Origin: Lentisalinibacter orientalis
GTDB taxonomy: Bacteria; Pseudomonadota; Gammaproteobacteria; Steroidobacterales; Woeseiaceae
Assembly (NCBI RefSeq): GCF_040706535.1
Contig: NZ_JAPDRJ010000005.1
Coordinates: 124,001 to 188,000 of the forward strand
Direction: 5' to 3'
Length of the DNA: 64,000 nucleotides
A program made the position numbers and the translations under genes. Below are positions 38,953 to 48,086 of the stretch, piece after piece; the stretch's first letter is position 1, and each line of letters begins with the position of its first letter. The notes under the pieces are model-generated. The model searched no databases. It saw only the letters and a program-made list of their open reading frames with translations, and was not told where the DNA came from.

Positions 38953-39480
38953 ATGGCCATCCGGCCGATCCTGCGGATGGGCGATCCCCGACTGCGCCAG
39001 GTCTCCCGGCCCGTCGAAGCCTTCGACACGCCCGAGCTGCACGACCTGATCGCGGACATGTTCGACACCATGGCCGACGCCGACGGCGCCGGGCTCGCCG
39101 CGCCCCAGATCGCCGTGCCGCTGCGGGTCATGATCTTCGGCGTGGAATCGAACCCGCGTTACCCGGACGCCGAACCGGTGCCCACGACCGTGCTGGTGAA
39201 CGCCAGCTACGAAGTGCTGGACGACTCGCAGGTGAGCGGCTGGGAGGGCTGCCTGTCCGTGCCCGGCCTGCGCGGCTGGGTGCCCCGCTACCGGCGCATC
39301 CGTTACCGGGGCTTCGACCCGTACGGCGAGCCGGTCGAGCGCGAGGCCGACGGCTTCCACGCCGTGGTCTTCCAGCACGAGTACGACCACCTGGACGGTA
39401 TCCTCTATCCGGACCGCATCGTCGAGAAAGAGAAATTCGGCTTCGAGCGGGAACTGATCGAAGCCGGCGTCTTCGATTAG
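38953..39480 (+). CDS. def: Peptide deformylase
   Basis: Metal-dependent enzyme of 175 aa that removes the N-formyl group from nascent peptides. All three motifs are intact: GAGLAAPQI (45-53), EGCLSVPG with metal ligand Cys100, and QHEYDHLDG with ligands His142 and His146 and catalytic Glu143. The ATG is directly adjacent to the upstream stop codon. It is not next to fmt, so it may be a second, paralogous copy; which def is the housekeeping one cannot be told here. Confidence 0.96.
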   Translation: MAIRPILRMGDPRLRQVSRPVEAFDTPELHDLIADMFDTMADADGAGLAAPQIAVPLRVMIFGVESNPRYPDAEPVPTTVLVNASYEVLDDSQVSGWEGCLSVPGLRGWVPRYRRIRYRGFDPYGEPVEREADGFHAVVFQHEYDHLDGILYPDRIVEKEKFGFERELIEAGVFD

Positions 39481-39493
39481 CGGGCGGTGTGGA

Positions 39494-39570
39494 TGGTGGT
39501 GATGGGTGGATTTGAACCACCGACCTCAGCATTATGAGTGCCGCGCTCTGACCAACTGAGCTACATCACC
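39494..39570 (-). tRNA. tRNA-Met (anticodon CAT), elongator type
   Basis: A 77-nt cloverleaf including encoded CCA. Acceptor arms GGTGATG and CATCACC pair fully, the D arm is GCTC/GAGC, the anticodon arm is CGGCA/TGCTG with loop CTCATAA, and the T arm is GGTGG/CCACC with TTCAAAT. The acceptor starts with a paired G1-C72, so it is not the initiator. The CAT anticodon could also be tRNA-Ile2 (lysidine-modified), but the 4-69 and 5-68 pairs are not the C-G pairs favoured by TilS in E. coli, so elongator Met is preferred. Confidence 0.93.
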
Positions 39571-39696
39571 ACGGCAGGGGACCCCCGGGTCGGGGGCGTG
39601 AATTGTCGACCGCGGGGCCCGCGGAGTCAAGCGCCGCTGCCGGGTCCTCGCTGCCGGTATAATCCCGGACCTTCTTCGCTCCAGACCGCCTCCCCG

Positions 39697-40221
39697 ATGT
39701 TCGAGAACGCCGAGATACCGCTGGAATCCCTGCCCTCCGTGGAGGAGGTGAGCTGGCAGCCAATCGCACGCAGCTACCTGGCGGAACTCATCGCCGGGCA
39801 CGTCGTCGGCCTCGGCATCGCGCTCCTCGTGGCGTTTGGCGGCACAGCCCTCGGCATCATCGATGCGCCCGGCTCCGTGCCGAAGGGCGTTGCGCTCTAT
39901 GCCGCCGTCCATATGCTCGTGGTCGCCGTCTGGTCGCCGCTGTCGGTCCGGCACCGGGGCTACGCATTGCGCGAGCACGACCTCCTGTATCGGGTCGGCG
40001 TGCTGCGCCGCAAGCTCATCGCGATTCCGTTCAACCGCATCCAGCACGTCGAGACCACCAGCGGCGTCACCGAGCGTCTGTTCGGCCTGGCCACGCTCGT
40101 GGTCTACACCGCCGGCGGCAGCGGCGGCGATCTCAAGATCCGCGGGCTGGAGACCGACCAGGCACACCGGCTGCGGGAACACATCCTGCGCCGTGCCGGG
40201 CAGGCCGATGAGTCCGGCTGA
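39697..40221 (+). CDS. PH-domain (DUF304) membrane protein, YdbS-like
   Basis: Membrane protein of 174 aa: two hydrophobic helices (residues ~28-53 and 66-86) and a C-terminal bacterial PH domain (YALREHDLLYRVGVLRRKLIAIPFNRIQHVETTSGVTERLFGLATL). The arrangement equals YdbS of Bacillus and its proteobacterial relatives. Its end overlaps the start of the following three-PH-domain protein by 14 bp, so the two are translationally coupled, as ydbS-ydbT are elsewhere. Confidence 0.9.
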   Translation: MFENAEIPLESLPSVEEVSWQPIARSYLAELIAGHVVGLGIALLVAFGGTALGIIDAPGSVPKGVALYAAVHMLVVAVWSPLSVRHRGYALREHDLLYRVGVLRRKLIAIPFNRIQHVETTSGVTERLFGLATLVVYTAGGSGGDLKIRGLETDQAHRLREHILRRAGQADESG

Positions 40222-41728
40222 GGCGCACGGCTGGCAGCGGGCCTCGCCCCTTTCAGTGCTGTTCTATGTCGGCCAGATACTGCGCGGCGTAGCCCGCAAC
40301 CTGTTCCAGGCCGTCGTGCCCGCCACCGCAGTGGTGATCAGCACGGGCTGGACCACCCAGGATCGGCTCTACGGTCTGGCCGGCGCCCTCCTCGCCGTGC
40401 TGATCCTGGTGGCCGTCGGGCGCTGGCTGCGGTTCCGTTTCCGCATCGACGAAGAAGGCATCCGCATCCGCCAGGGCATATTCCAGCGCGAGGAACTCGA
40501 TATCGGTTACGACCGCATCCAGGGCATCAACACCACGCAGAACCCGATCTACCGGCTGTTCGGCCTGGTGGACCTGAAGCTCGACACCGCAGGCTCGGCG
40601 ACGGCCGAGGGCCACCTGCCCGCCATCCCGGCCGACCTGGGCGACCGGCTGCGGGGCCGCATCCGGCGCCGCAAGAACGAGAGCGCGGATAGAGTGGCCG
40701 GCGCGGAGGAAGCGAACTCGGAGGAAGGCGAGACCCTGCTGGCGCTGTCCCCCGGCGACATGGTCCGGATCGGCCTTACGAGCAACGGAGCGCTGATCCT
40801 GCTCGCCGTGCTGGCGCCTCTCGCCGATGAGCTCGCCGAACGCGCCGGCCCCTGGCTCGAGCGCACGTTCGGGCCCGTCGCCGAGATGCTGCAGGACCTG
40901 CCCGCCGGTGCAGCCGCATTCGTTGCCGTCGCCAGCATCCTGGCCGCGGCCATGGTCCTGATGGGTATCTCGGTTCTGGGCGCCTTCCTGCGCCATCACG
41001 GCTACACGCTCGGCACCGACGGCGAGGTCATCCGCTCCCGCGGCGGACTGCTCACCACCCACGAGCACTCCATGGGGCTCGGCAAGCTGCAGGTGCTGCG
41101 CATCGGCCAGGGACCGCTGCTGCGGCTGTTCGGCGCCTTCCGCATGGTCGCCAAGCAGGCCGCCAGCCACGCAGTCAACACGCGCAAGAGCTTCCTGATC
41201 CCGCTGGCATCGCCGTCGTTCGTCCAGCGCGCGCCGGCCGTGTTCTTCGGCGACGAAGGCCGCGAGCTCGATCTGCGCATGGACGGCAACGGCTTCCACC
41301 CGATCTCGCGGCGCTACGTCCGCTCGCGGACGCTGCTGTTCGGCGCGATCGGCGCCGTGACCGGACTGGCGCTGCTGGCGATCAACGTCCCGTTGGCCGT
41401 CGCCGCCGTCATCGCCCTGCTCGTACCCGCAGGCGCCTGGCCCTTGATCCGGCGTCGATACGCACGCTGGGGCCTCGCGCTCACCGCGGATGCCGCCGTG
41501 GTGCGCCAGGGCTTCGTTGGCTCTACGCTGCAGGCGTTCCTGTTGCGCAAGGTGCAGCGGGTGGACGTGGTGCAGTCGCCGTTCCAGCGCCGCCACGGCC
41601 TGGTCACGCTGCAGTTCGTGCTGGCGGCGGAGACGGTAACCGTGCCCTGGATCGACGAGACCGTGGCGCTGCGCCTCTGCGACCGGGTGCTCTACCGGGT
41701 GGAATCCAGCCGCCTGGCCTGGCTGTAG
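40208..41728 (+). CDS. Three-PH-domain membrane protein (DUF304), YdbT-like; stop codon inside a REP unit
   Basis: Membrane protein of 506 aa with three DUF304 domains (centres near residues ~85, 275 and 440), each preceded by two membrane helices. Typical strings are IRQGIFQREELDIGYDRIQGINTTQN and VVRQGFVGSTLQAFLLRKVQRVDVVQSPFQRRHG. It pairs with the YdbS-like protein upstream; in Bacillus such pairs affect envelope stress or resistance to antimicrobial peptides, but here this is inference. The stop TAG (41726-41728) is the TAG of the GTAG that opens a REP-like unit. Confidence 0.9.
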   Translation: MSPAEAHGWQRASPLSVLFYVGQILRGVARNLFQAVVPATAVVISTGWTTQDRLYGLAGALLAVLILVAVGRWLRFRFRIDEEGIRIRQGIFQREELDIGYDRIQGINTTQNPIYRLFGLVDLKLDTAGSATAEGHLPAIPADLGDRLRGRIRRRKNESADRVAGAEEANSEEGETLLALSPGDMVRIGLTSNGALILLAVLAPLADELAERAGPWLERTFGPVAEMLQDLPAGAAAFVAVASILAAAMVLMGISVLGAFLRHHGYTLGTDGEVIRSRGGLLTTHEHSMGLGKLQVLRIGQGPLLRLFGAFRMVAKQAASHAVNTRKSFLIPLASPSFVQRAPAVFFGDEGRELDLRMDGNGFHPISRRYVRSRTLLFGAIGAVTGLALLAINVPLAVAAVIALLVPAGAWPLIRRRYARWGLALTADAAVVRQGFVGSTLQAFLLRKVQRVDVVQSPFQRRHGLVTLQFVLAAETVTVPWIDETVALRLCDRVLYRVESSRLAWL

Positions 41729-41780
41729 GAGGGCCTTCAGGCCCGATCAGAGAATCAATCGGGCCTGCAGGCCCTCCTAG
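41725..41780. repeat. Inverted pair of REP-like units after the PH-domain gene
   Basis: Units 41725-41747 (plus) and 41758-41780 (inverted) are separated by 10 bp and can form a larger cruciform. The second unit ends CCTAG instead of CCTAC. The first unit supplies the stop codon of the upstream gene. Confidence 0.95.
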
Positions 41781-41795
41781 TGTGGATCTTGGACG

Positions 41796-42311
41796 ATGAT
41801 GATGACGCGCGCCACCAGCCGAATTCCCGCTTGGACCTGCCTGTCGATGACGCTGGCACTCTGCACCGGAGGATGCGCCGTCGGGCCGGACCCGACCGGC
41901 AATTGGGTCTCGGCGGAAAGCGAAACTCCCCGCACCCTCGTGCTCGAGAACCGGAGGCTCCGGGGTACCTGGGGACGCGCGTCCGAAGAGGGTCGCTACC
42001 CGAGCGGCAGCTACGACCTCGCGCGCGTCGGCACGAACCGCTACACCGGCACCGCCCGCGCGACCTGGCAGTGCTGGTACTACGAACGCGGTTATCGCCG
42101 CGAGAACGCGTGCGAGGCCGAGTATCCGATCGAACTGACCCAGACGGACCGCAACCGCATCGAGGGTCGTCTCTTCATGCCGAGCCTCGATGCGCAGCTT
42201 ACCGACGAGGAACGCGCCCGTGCCTGCGACGCCTGTGACGGCAACCGGGAGAGCGTCTGGCAGGGGTTCCTGTGGCTGCGTGAGGAACCTTCGTCCGGAC
42301 CGTCGTCGTAA
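41796..42311 (+). CDS. Small exported protein (possible lipoprotein)
   Basis: Protein of 171 aa that begins with a triple ATG and a signal peptide (PAWTCLSMTLALCTGGCAVG). The Cys in CTGGC could be lipidated, though the -3 residue is T rather than L. The rest is a small beta-rich domain with four further cysteines (WQCWYY, ENACEAEY, RACDACDGN), and the sequence TGNWVSAESETPRTLVLENRRLRGTW suggests a lipocalin-like or beta-barrel start. I do not recognise a family. It follows a REP pair by 15 bp and is convergent with ychF. Confidence 0.75.
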   Translation: MMMTRATSRIPAWTCLSMTLALCTGGCAVGPDPTGNWVSAESETPRTLVLENRRLRGTWGRASEEGRYPSGSYDLARVGTNRYTGTARATWQCWYYERGYRRENACEAEYPIELTQTDRNRIEGRLFMPSLDAQLTDEERARACDACDGNRESVWQGFLWLREEPSSGPSS

Positions 42312-42317
42312 CGCCCC

Positions 42318-43409
<1,092 letters not shown>

Positions 43410-43542
43410 GGTCCGGGTCCGTGCGCCCGCGCCGGCAGCGGGGCTCTGTATAATCGAATTAACTCAAGGGGCGTCCGACAGGGCGCGTATCCTAACAAGA
43501 ATGCCCGGCCCGCATAAGGCGCCGAATCCCCCCGGAGGACCA

Positions 43543-44244
43543 ATGGTCAAGCTCTACCAGTTCGAGGTCTCGCCGTTCTGCGAGAAGGTCAAACGGGTGA
43601 TGAACCTGAAGAAGATCTCCTACGAGATCGTCGAGGTGCCGATGCTCGCCTTCCTGTTCGGCAAGGCGAAGGCCGTCTCGTCCACCAACAAGCTGCCGGC
43701 CATCGAGGACGGCGGCGTGCGCCTGGCGGATTCCACCGACATCGTCGAGTACCTGGAGGAGAAGTACCCGGAGCCGCACGTCTACCCCATCGTCCCGGCC
43801 GAGGCGGCCATGTGCCACGTACTGGAGGACTGGGCGGACGAATCCCTGTACTTCTACGAGTTCTACCTCCGCTTCGCGGTGCCGGAGAACGCCCGGCGCT
43901 GGGCGCCGGAACTGCTGAAGTATGACCCCGAGTGGTTCCGGAAACTGGGACCCAGGATCATCCCGCGCGCGGCGCTGAAGGCGACCCGGGCCCAGGGCAT
44001 CGGCCGCAAGTCGCCGGAGACCATCGCGAAGGACCTGAATCGCCACGTCGACGCCATCGACGGCCTGCTCGGCGATCGGAAGTGGCTGGTGGGCAAGTCC
44101 CTCAGCATCGCGGACATCTCGGTGTTCGTGATGCTGCACTGCCTGCAGGGCGTGCCCGAGGGCGAGGCGGCGCTGGCGCGGAAGAAGGACGTGCGCCGCT
44201 GGATGCAACGGGTGGACGAAGCCACCATGGCGCCGGTGCTCTAG
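43543..44244 (+). CDS. Glutathione S-transferase family protein
   Basis: GST-fold protein of 233 aa. The thioredoxin-like N-terminal domain starts MVKLYQFEVSPFCEKVKRVMNLK, with Ser10-Pro-Phe-Cys13 in the active-site position, and the SST/LADSTDIVEYLEEKYP glutathione-binding region. The all-helical C-terminal domain has LSIADISVFVMLHCLQG. CGGAGGACCA is a strong ribosome binding site before ATG 43543. It is followed 16 bp later by a DECR-like SDR on the same strand. Confidence 0.92.
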   Translation: MVKLYQFEVSPFCEKVKRVMNLKKISYEIVEVPMLAFLFGKAKAVSSTNKLPAIEDGGVRLADSTDIVEYLEEKYPEPHVYPIVPAEAAMCHVLEDWADESLYFYEFYLRFAVPENARRWAPELLKYDPEWFRKLGPRIIPRAALKATRAQGIGRKSPETIAKDLNRHVDAIDGLLGDRKWLVGKSLSIADISVFVMLHCLQGVPEGEAALARKKDVRRWMQRVDEATMAPVL

Positions 44245-44260
44245 ACCACGGAGGAAGACC

Positions 44261-45148
44261 ATGTTCAGAGACGACCTGCTGAAGGGCAAGCGCATCCTGG
44301 TGACCGGCGGCGGTACCGGGCTCGGCAAGGTGATGACCGAGCAGTACCTCCGGCTCGGCGCCGAACTCTACATCTGCGGCCGACGCCAGTCCGTGCTGGA
44401 CGAGACGGCCGGCGAACTGACGGAGAAGCACGGCGGCCGGGTGAACACGCGCACCCTGGACATCCGCAACGCCCAGGCGGTGGACGAGGTGATCGACGGC
44501 ATCTTCGCCGAGGGCCCGCTGGACGGCCTGGTGAACAACGCCGCCGGCAACTTCGTCAGCCCGACCAAGGATCTCTCGCCGCGGGGTTTCGACGCCATCG
44601 CCAGCATTGTCTTCCACGGCACCTTCTACGTGACCCACGCGGTGGGCCGGCGCTGGATCGAACGGGGTCACAAGGGCAGCGTCATCTCCATCACCACCAC
44701 CTGGGTGCGCAACGGCTCGGCCTTCGTCGTGCCCTCGGCCATGTCCAAGTCCGGCATCGATGCCATGACCAAGTCGCTGGCCACCGAATGGGGCCGCTAC
44801 GGCATCCGCCTGAACTGCATCGCGCCGGGGCCGTTCCCGACCAAGGGCGCGTGGGAGCGGCTGAACCCGGGCTCGAAAGCCGCGGAGAAACAGGACTCGA
44901 TGGAGCGATCCAACCCCTGGGGACGTTACGGGGAGATGCCGGAGCTGGCCAACCTCGCCACCTTCCTCATGGCGGACGGCTGCGACTACCTCACCGGCGA
45001 AACCATCGCCATCGACGGCGCCCAGGGACTCGCCACCGGCGGCAACTTCTACTCCCAGCTGATCGACGTCACCGACGACGAATGGGACGAGATGCGCGAG
45101 GAGATCCGCAAGGCGAACGAGCGGGACAAGGCGGCGCGCAATGGGTAA
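44261..45148 (+). CDS. DECR-like SDR (2,4-dienoyl-CoA reductase family) without the usual catalytic tyrosine
   Basis: SDR of 295 aa. TGGGTGLG is at 15-22 and NNAAGNF at 92-98; at the YxxxK position the sequence is SAMSK (Ser159 and Lys163), so the usual tyrosine is absent, as in the mitochondrial-type 2,4-dienoyl-CoA reductases. These enzymes use a tyrosine from another position. It would reduce 2,4-dienoyl-CoA in unsaturated fatty-acid breakdown. GGAGGAAGACC lies before ATG 44261. Its end overlaps the next gene by 8 bp. Confidence 0.88.
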   Translation: MFRDDLLKGKRILVTGGGTGLGKVMTEQYLRLGAELYICGRRQSVLDETAGELTEKHGGRVNTRTLDIRNAQAVDEVIDGIFAEGPLDGLVNNAAGNFVSPTKDLSPRGFDAIASIVFHGTFYVTHAVGRRWIERGHKGSVISITTTWVRNGSAFVVPSAMSKSGIDAMTKSLATEWGRYGIRLNCIAPGPFPTKGAWERLNPGSKAAEKQDSMERSNPWGRYGEMPELANLATFLMADGCDYLTGETIAIDGAQGLATGGNFYSQLIDVTDDEWDEMREEIRKANERDKAARNG

Positions 45149-46388
45149 CGTCCGGCTGTGCCGACTGGCGGCGATAATTGTCCTGCTCTGCCTGCCGCTG
45201 CCGCCTGTTCAGGCCGCCGACATCGGTCTCTCCCGCTGGCGAGCAGTCGAGCCCATCCCGTCGCCGGCGGGCGATGGCAGCGCCCAGCCCCATCTCGCCG
45301 TGGCACCGGACGGCACGGTGCTACTGAGCTGGCTCGAGCCGAAGGGCGACGTTCATGCGTTGCGCTACTCGCGGCTAGAAGGCGAGACCTGGAGCGAGCC
45401 GGTGGAGATCGCGCGCGGCACGGATTGGTTCGTAAACTGGGCCGACTTCCCGTCGGTCGTGCCCATCACCGACGAAATTTGGGCCGCCCACTGGCTCGCG
45501 AGATCCGCCGACTCCGCCTACGCTTACGATGTGATGCTGACGGTGTCCGACGACGCCGGCGAAACCTGGTCGAAACCCTTCCGGCCTCATACCGACGGCA
45601 CACCCACCGAGCACGGCTTCGTAACCCTGTTTCCCTGGCAGGATGCCGTCGGCGTGGTCTGGCTGGACGGACGCAACATGACCGGCGGCCACGGCGGCCA
45701 TGGCGGCGGCGGCATGACGCTGCGCTCGGCACTGGTGTCGCCAGAGGGCGAGCTGCTTGCGGGGAAACTGGTGGACGGGCTGGTCTGCGACTGCTGCCAG
45801 ACCGATGCGGTGGTGACCGAAGACGGCCCGCTGGTCGTCTACCGCAACCGTACCGAAGACGAGATCCGCGACATCCAGACCGTCCGCGCCGGCGACGACG
45901 GCTGGGGGGAACCCGTGGCAGTCCACGACGACGGCTGGAAGATCGCCGGTTGCCCGGTTAACGGCCCGGCCATATCCACTGACGGTCGGCAGATCGATGT
46001 CGCCTGGTACACGGCAGCCGACGAGCCGGCGGTCCGATTCGCTCGCTCCCACGATGGCGGTGAAACGTACTCTGAACCGCTGCACGTCGATCTCGCGCCC
46101 CGCCCGACCTGGGGCCGCGTCGATGTGGTGACGCTCGAGGATGGCAGCTCGGTCGTGAGCTATGTCGATCACACAGCTCCCGGCCGAGGGCATGTGATGC
46201 TGCGCGAGATCACCGCCGCGGGTGAGCTCGCGCCAGACGCGAGTTTTCTCTCCGGAGACGAACCCGCGCGACAAGTCGGCTTTCCCCAGATAGCGCGTGA
46301 CGACAACGACCTGATCGTGGCATGGACGTCTGCGGAAGGCGAGGACACACACCGCGTCCACACCGTCCGCGTAACTCCGAACAGGTAG
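45141..46388 (+). CDS. Exported BNR/sialidase-fold beta-propeller protein with His- and Cys-rich insert
   Basis: Protein of 415 aa with a signal peptide (AAIIVLLCLPLPPVQA, then AADI). Two Asp-box motifs are seen, SDDAGETWSKP near residue 136 and SHDGGETYSEP later, supporting a propeller. The canonical sialidase Arg triad is not obvious, so sialidase activity is doubtful. Between the boxes lie TGGHGGHGGGG (residues 181-191) and DGLVCDCCQTD (212-222), an unusual possible metal-binding patch. It overlaps the upstream SDR gene. Its stop TAG (46386-46388) lies in a REP-like unit. Confidence 0.82.
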   Translation: MGNVRLCRLAAIIVLLCLPLPPVQAADIGLSRWRAVEPIPSPAGDGSAQPHLAVAPDGTVLLSWLEPKGDVHALRYSRLEGETWSEPVEIARGTDWFVNWADFPSVVPITDEIWAAHWLARSADSAYAYDVMLTVSDDAGETWSKPFRPHTDGTPTEHGFVTLFPWQDAVGVVWLDGRNMTGGHGGHGGGGMTLRSALVSPEGELLAGKLVDGLVCDCCQTDAVVTEDGPLVVYRNRTEDEIRDIQTVRAGDDGWGEPVAVHDDGWKIAGCPVNGPAISTDGRQIDVAWYTAADEPAVRFARSHDGGETYSEPLHVDLAPRPTWGRVDVVTLEDGSSVVSYVDHTAPGRGHVMLREITAAGELAPDASFLSGDEPARQVGFPQIARDDNDLIVAWTSAEGEDTHRVHTVRVTPNR

Positions 46389-46441
46389 GAGGGCCTTCAG
46401 GCCCGATTCGCCAAGACAATCGGGCCTGAAGGCCCTCCTAC
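46385..46441. repeat. Inverted pair of REP-like units supplying stop codons to two convergent genes
   Basis: Units 46385-46407 (plus) and 46419-46441 (inverted) are separated by 11 bp and are perfect inverted copies of each other. The plus-strand gene ends at TAG 46386-46388 and the minus-strand gene at TAG 46440-46438, both within the GTAG ends. Confidence 0.96.
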
Positions 46442-47910
46442 GAGGACGGCGCTTTCTTCTTGCGCTTCCTTTTCTTCTTCGCGGCCGGCGGTGCCTCCGC
46501 CGCGGCCTTAAGTTCGCCCAGCGACTGGCGCAGGCATTCCACGAAGAAATCGATGTCCGGCAGGATGTGGCGGGTTGAGGTCACGTTGAAGGTGATCTCA
46601 CCGTTGTAGCTGGGCGTGCCGATGAACAGCCCCATGCCGTCCGCCAGCGGCGCCATGCCGAACGAGTGCAGGTTCAGGGCGCCGGCCATGTACAGCGGCT
46701 GCTGCGGGCCCGGCACGTTGGAGATGAACAGGTTGCACACGCGCTGGGCGGCGCCGGCACGCAGCACGAGGCGGCCGGCCAGGGCCTGGGTGGCGGCCGG
46801 GATGTGCCGGGAGATGTCGGTCATGAGCCGGGCGGAAATCCCCGACTTGGCCTCCTTGCTCTGCCGGGTGCCCGCCGTGATGGCGGTGAGACGGGCCAGC
46901 GGGTCGGCCACGTGGGTGTGCAGGCTCGCGGTCATCGCCGTGATGCGATTGCCGGAGGCTTCCACGTCCACGCCGGTACTCTTGCCCGGGCGCGCGTTGA
47001 TGGGCACCCAGGCCACCAGCGGGTCCTCGGGCAGCTCACCGTGGTGCTCCAGATAGCGGCGCAGACCGCCGGCGCAGACGGCCATCACCACGTCGTTGAT
47101 GGTGGCGTTCTCCACCGCCTTGCGGATCTGCTTGAGATCGTCGAGCGCGAAGATGGCGGCATCGAACATCTTGTGCGGGCCCACCGGCACGTTGAAGCGG
47201 GTGAACGGCACGCGCTTGCTCGTTCCGTCGTCGCGGCGAAGCGCCTTCTGCGCGAGGCCGGCCAGCGCCGGCACGGAGCGCACCACCGTGTTGGCCAGCT
47301 GGAACGGCTCGCGCACGTTGTTCACCAGGGCACGGCCGACCATCTCCCGCGGGGTCGGCTCCGCCGCCGGCTCCTCTTCCCGCTTGGGCACCACCAGCGC
47401 GGGCGTGCCCAACGCATCCACATCCGACATGGCCGCGTAGAAGCGGATGACGGCGGCGCCGTCCACGGCCGTGTGATGGAGCTTGGTCGCGATGGCGTAC
47501 GCGCCCTCGGGAAAGCCTTCGATCCGGTCCAGGCCCTCGATGACGTACATCTCCCAGGGCGGACGCTGCATGGCCAGCGGCCGGGAGTGATAGCGGGCCA
47601 CGTGGATGCAGAACTGGCGCCAGTCTCCCGGCTCCGGCAGCCGCCCGTGGGTGATGTGGTATTCGATGTCGAAGTACTCGTCGTCCGCCCAGTAGGGGAA
47701 GTCCAGCTCAAGCGGCACGCGCACGAGCCGCCGCCGGAAGATCGGCGAGGTGTGCAGCCGGCTCTCCACGTGGGCGATGATGTCCTTGAAGCGCACCTTG
47801 CCGCCCGGCGCGGTCGAGGGGTCGAAGACGTGCACACCCGTGACGTGGGTGAAGTTGTTCGCCGATTCCATGTACAGGAACTGGGCATCCTGGGGGCTGA
47901 GCTGGTGCAT
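46438..47910 (-). CDS. Wax ester synthase / diacylglycerol acyltransferase (WS/DGAT)
   Basis: Membrane-associated acyltransferase of 490 aa that makes wax esters or triacylglycerol from acyl-CoA. The catalytic motif HHTAVDG is at 145-151 (His145, His146, Asp150), and ISNVPGP and the C-terminal NGEITFNVTS block are characteristic. The C-terminal tail is strikingly basic (KKKRKRKKK) before the stop, which comes from the GTAG of a REP-like unit. ATG 47910 is preceded by AGGT. With the PHA synthase at 60.5 kb, the organism may store two kinds of carbon reserve. Confidence 0.94.
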   Translation of the reverse strand: MHQLSPQDAQFLYMESANNFTHVTGVHVFDPSTAPGGKVRFKDIIAHVESRLHTSPIFRRRLVRVPLELDFPYWADDEYFDIEYHITHGRLPEPGDWRQFCIHVARYHSRPLAMQRPPWEMYVIEGLDRIEGFPEGAYAIATKLHHTAVDGAAVIRFYAAMSDVDALGTPALVVPKREEEPAAEPTPREMVGRALVNNVREPFQLANTVVRSVPALAGLAQKALRRDDGTSKRVPFTRFNVPVGPHKMFDAAIFALDDLKQIRKAVENATINDVVMAVCAGGLRRYLEHHGELPEDPLVAWVPINARPGKSTGVDVEASGNRITAMTASLHTHVADPLARLTAITAGTRQSKEAKSGISARLMTDISRHIPAATQALAGRLVLRAGAAQRVCNLFISNVPGPQQPLYMAGALNLHSFGMAPLADGMGLFIGTPSYNGEITFNVTSTRHILPDIDFFVECLRQSLGELKAAAEAPPAAKKKRKRKKKAPSS

Positions 47911-48086
47911 GATCGCTACCTGGCGGCTGTGCGGGAATATGCCGCAGTTTACCGCTACGGGGCGCCCATGGCAGCGGCTGGCGGCGCGGCGACGGCCTGC
48001 GGGCCTGCATGCGGCGCCGATCTGCGGTAACTTTGGGGGTTCGGGCCGCCCCACGGCACCGGACAGGACACACAGAGGTAGATGCC

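Noticed and set aside
39494..39570. tRNA-Ile2 (CAT read as AUA after lysidine modification)
   Set aside because: The acceptor stem lacks the C4-G69 and C5-G68 pairs favoured for TilS recognition; elongator tRNA-Met fits better, though not with certainty.
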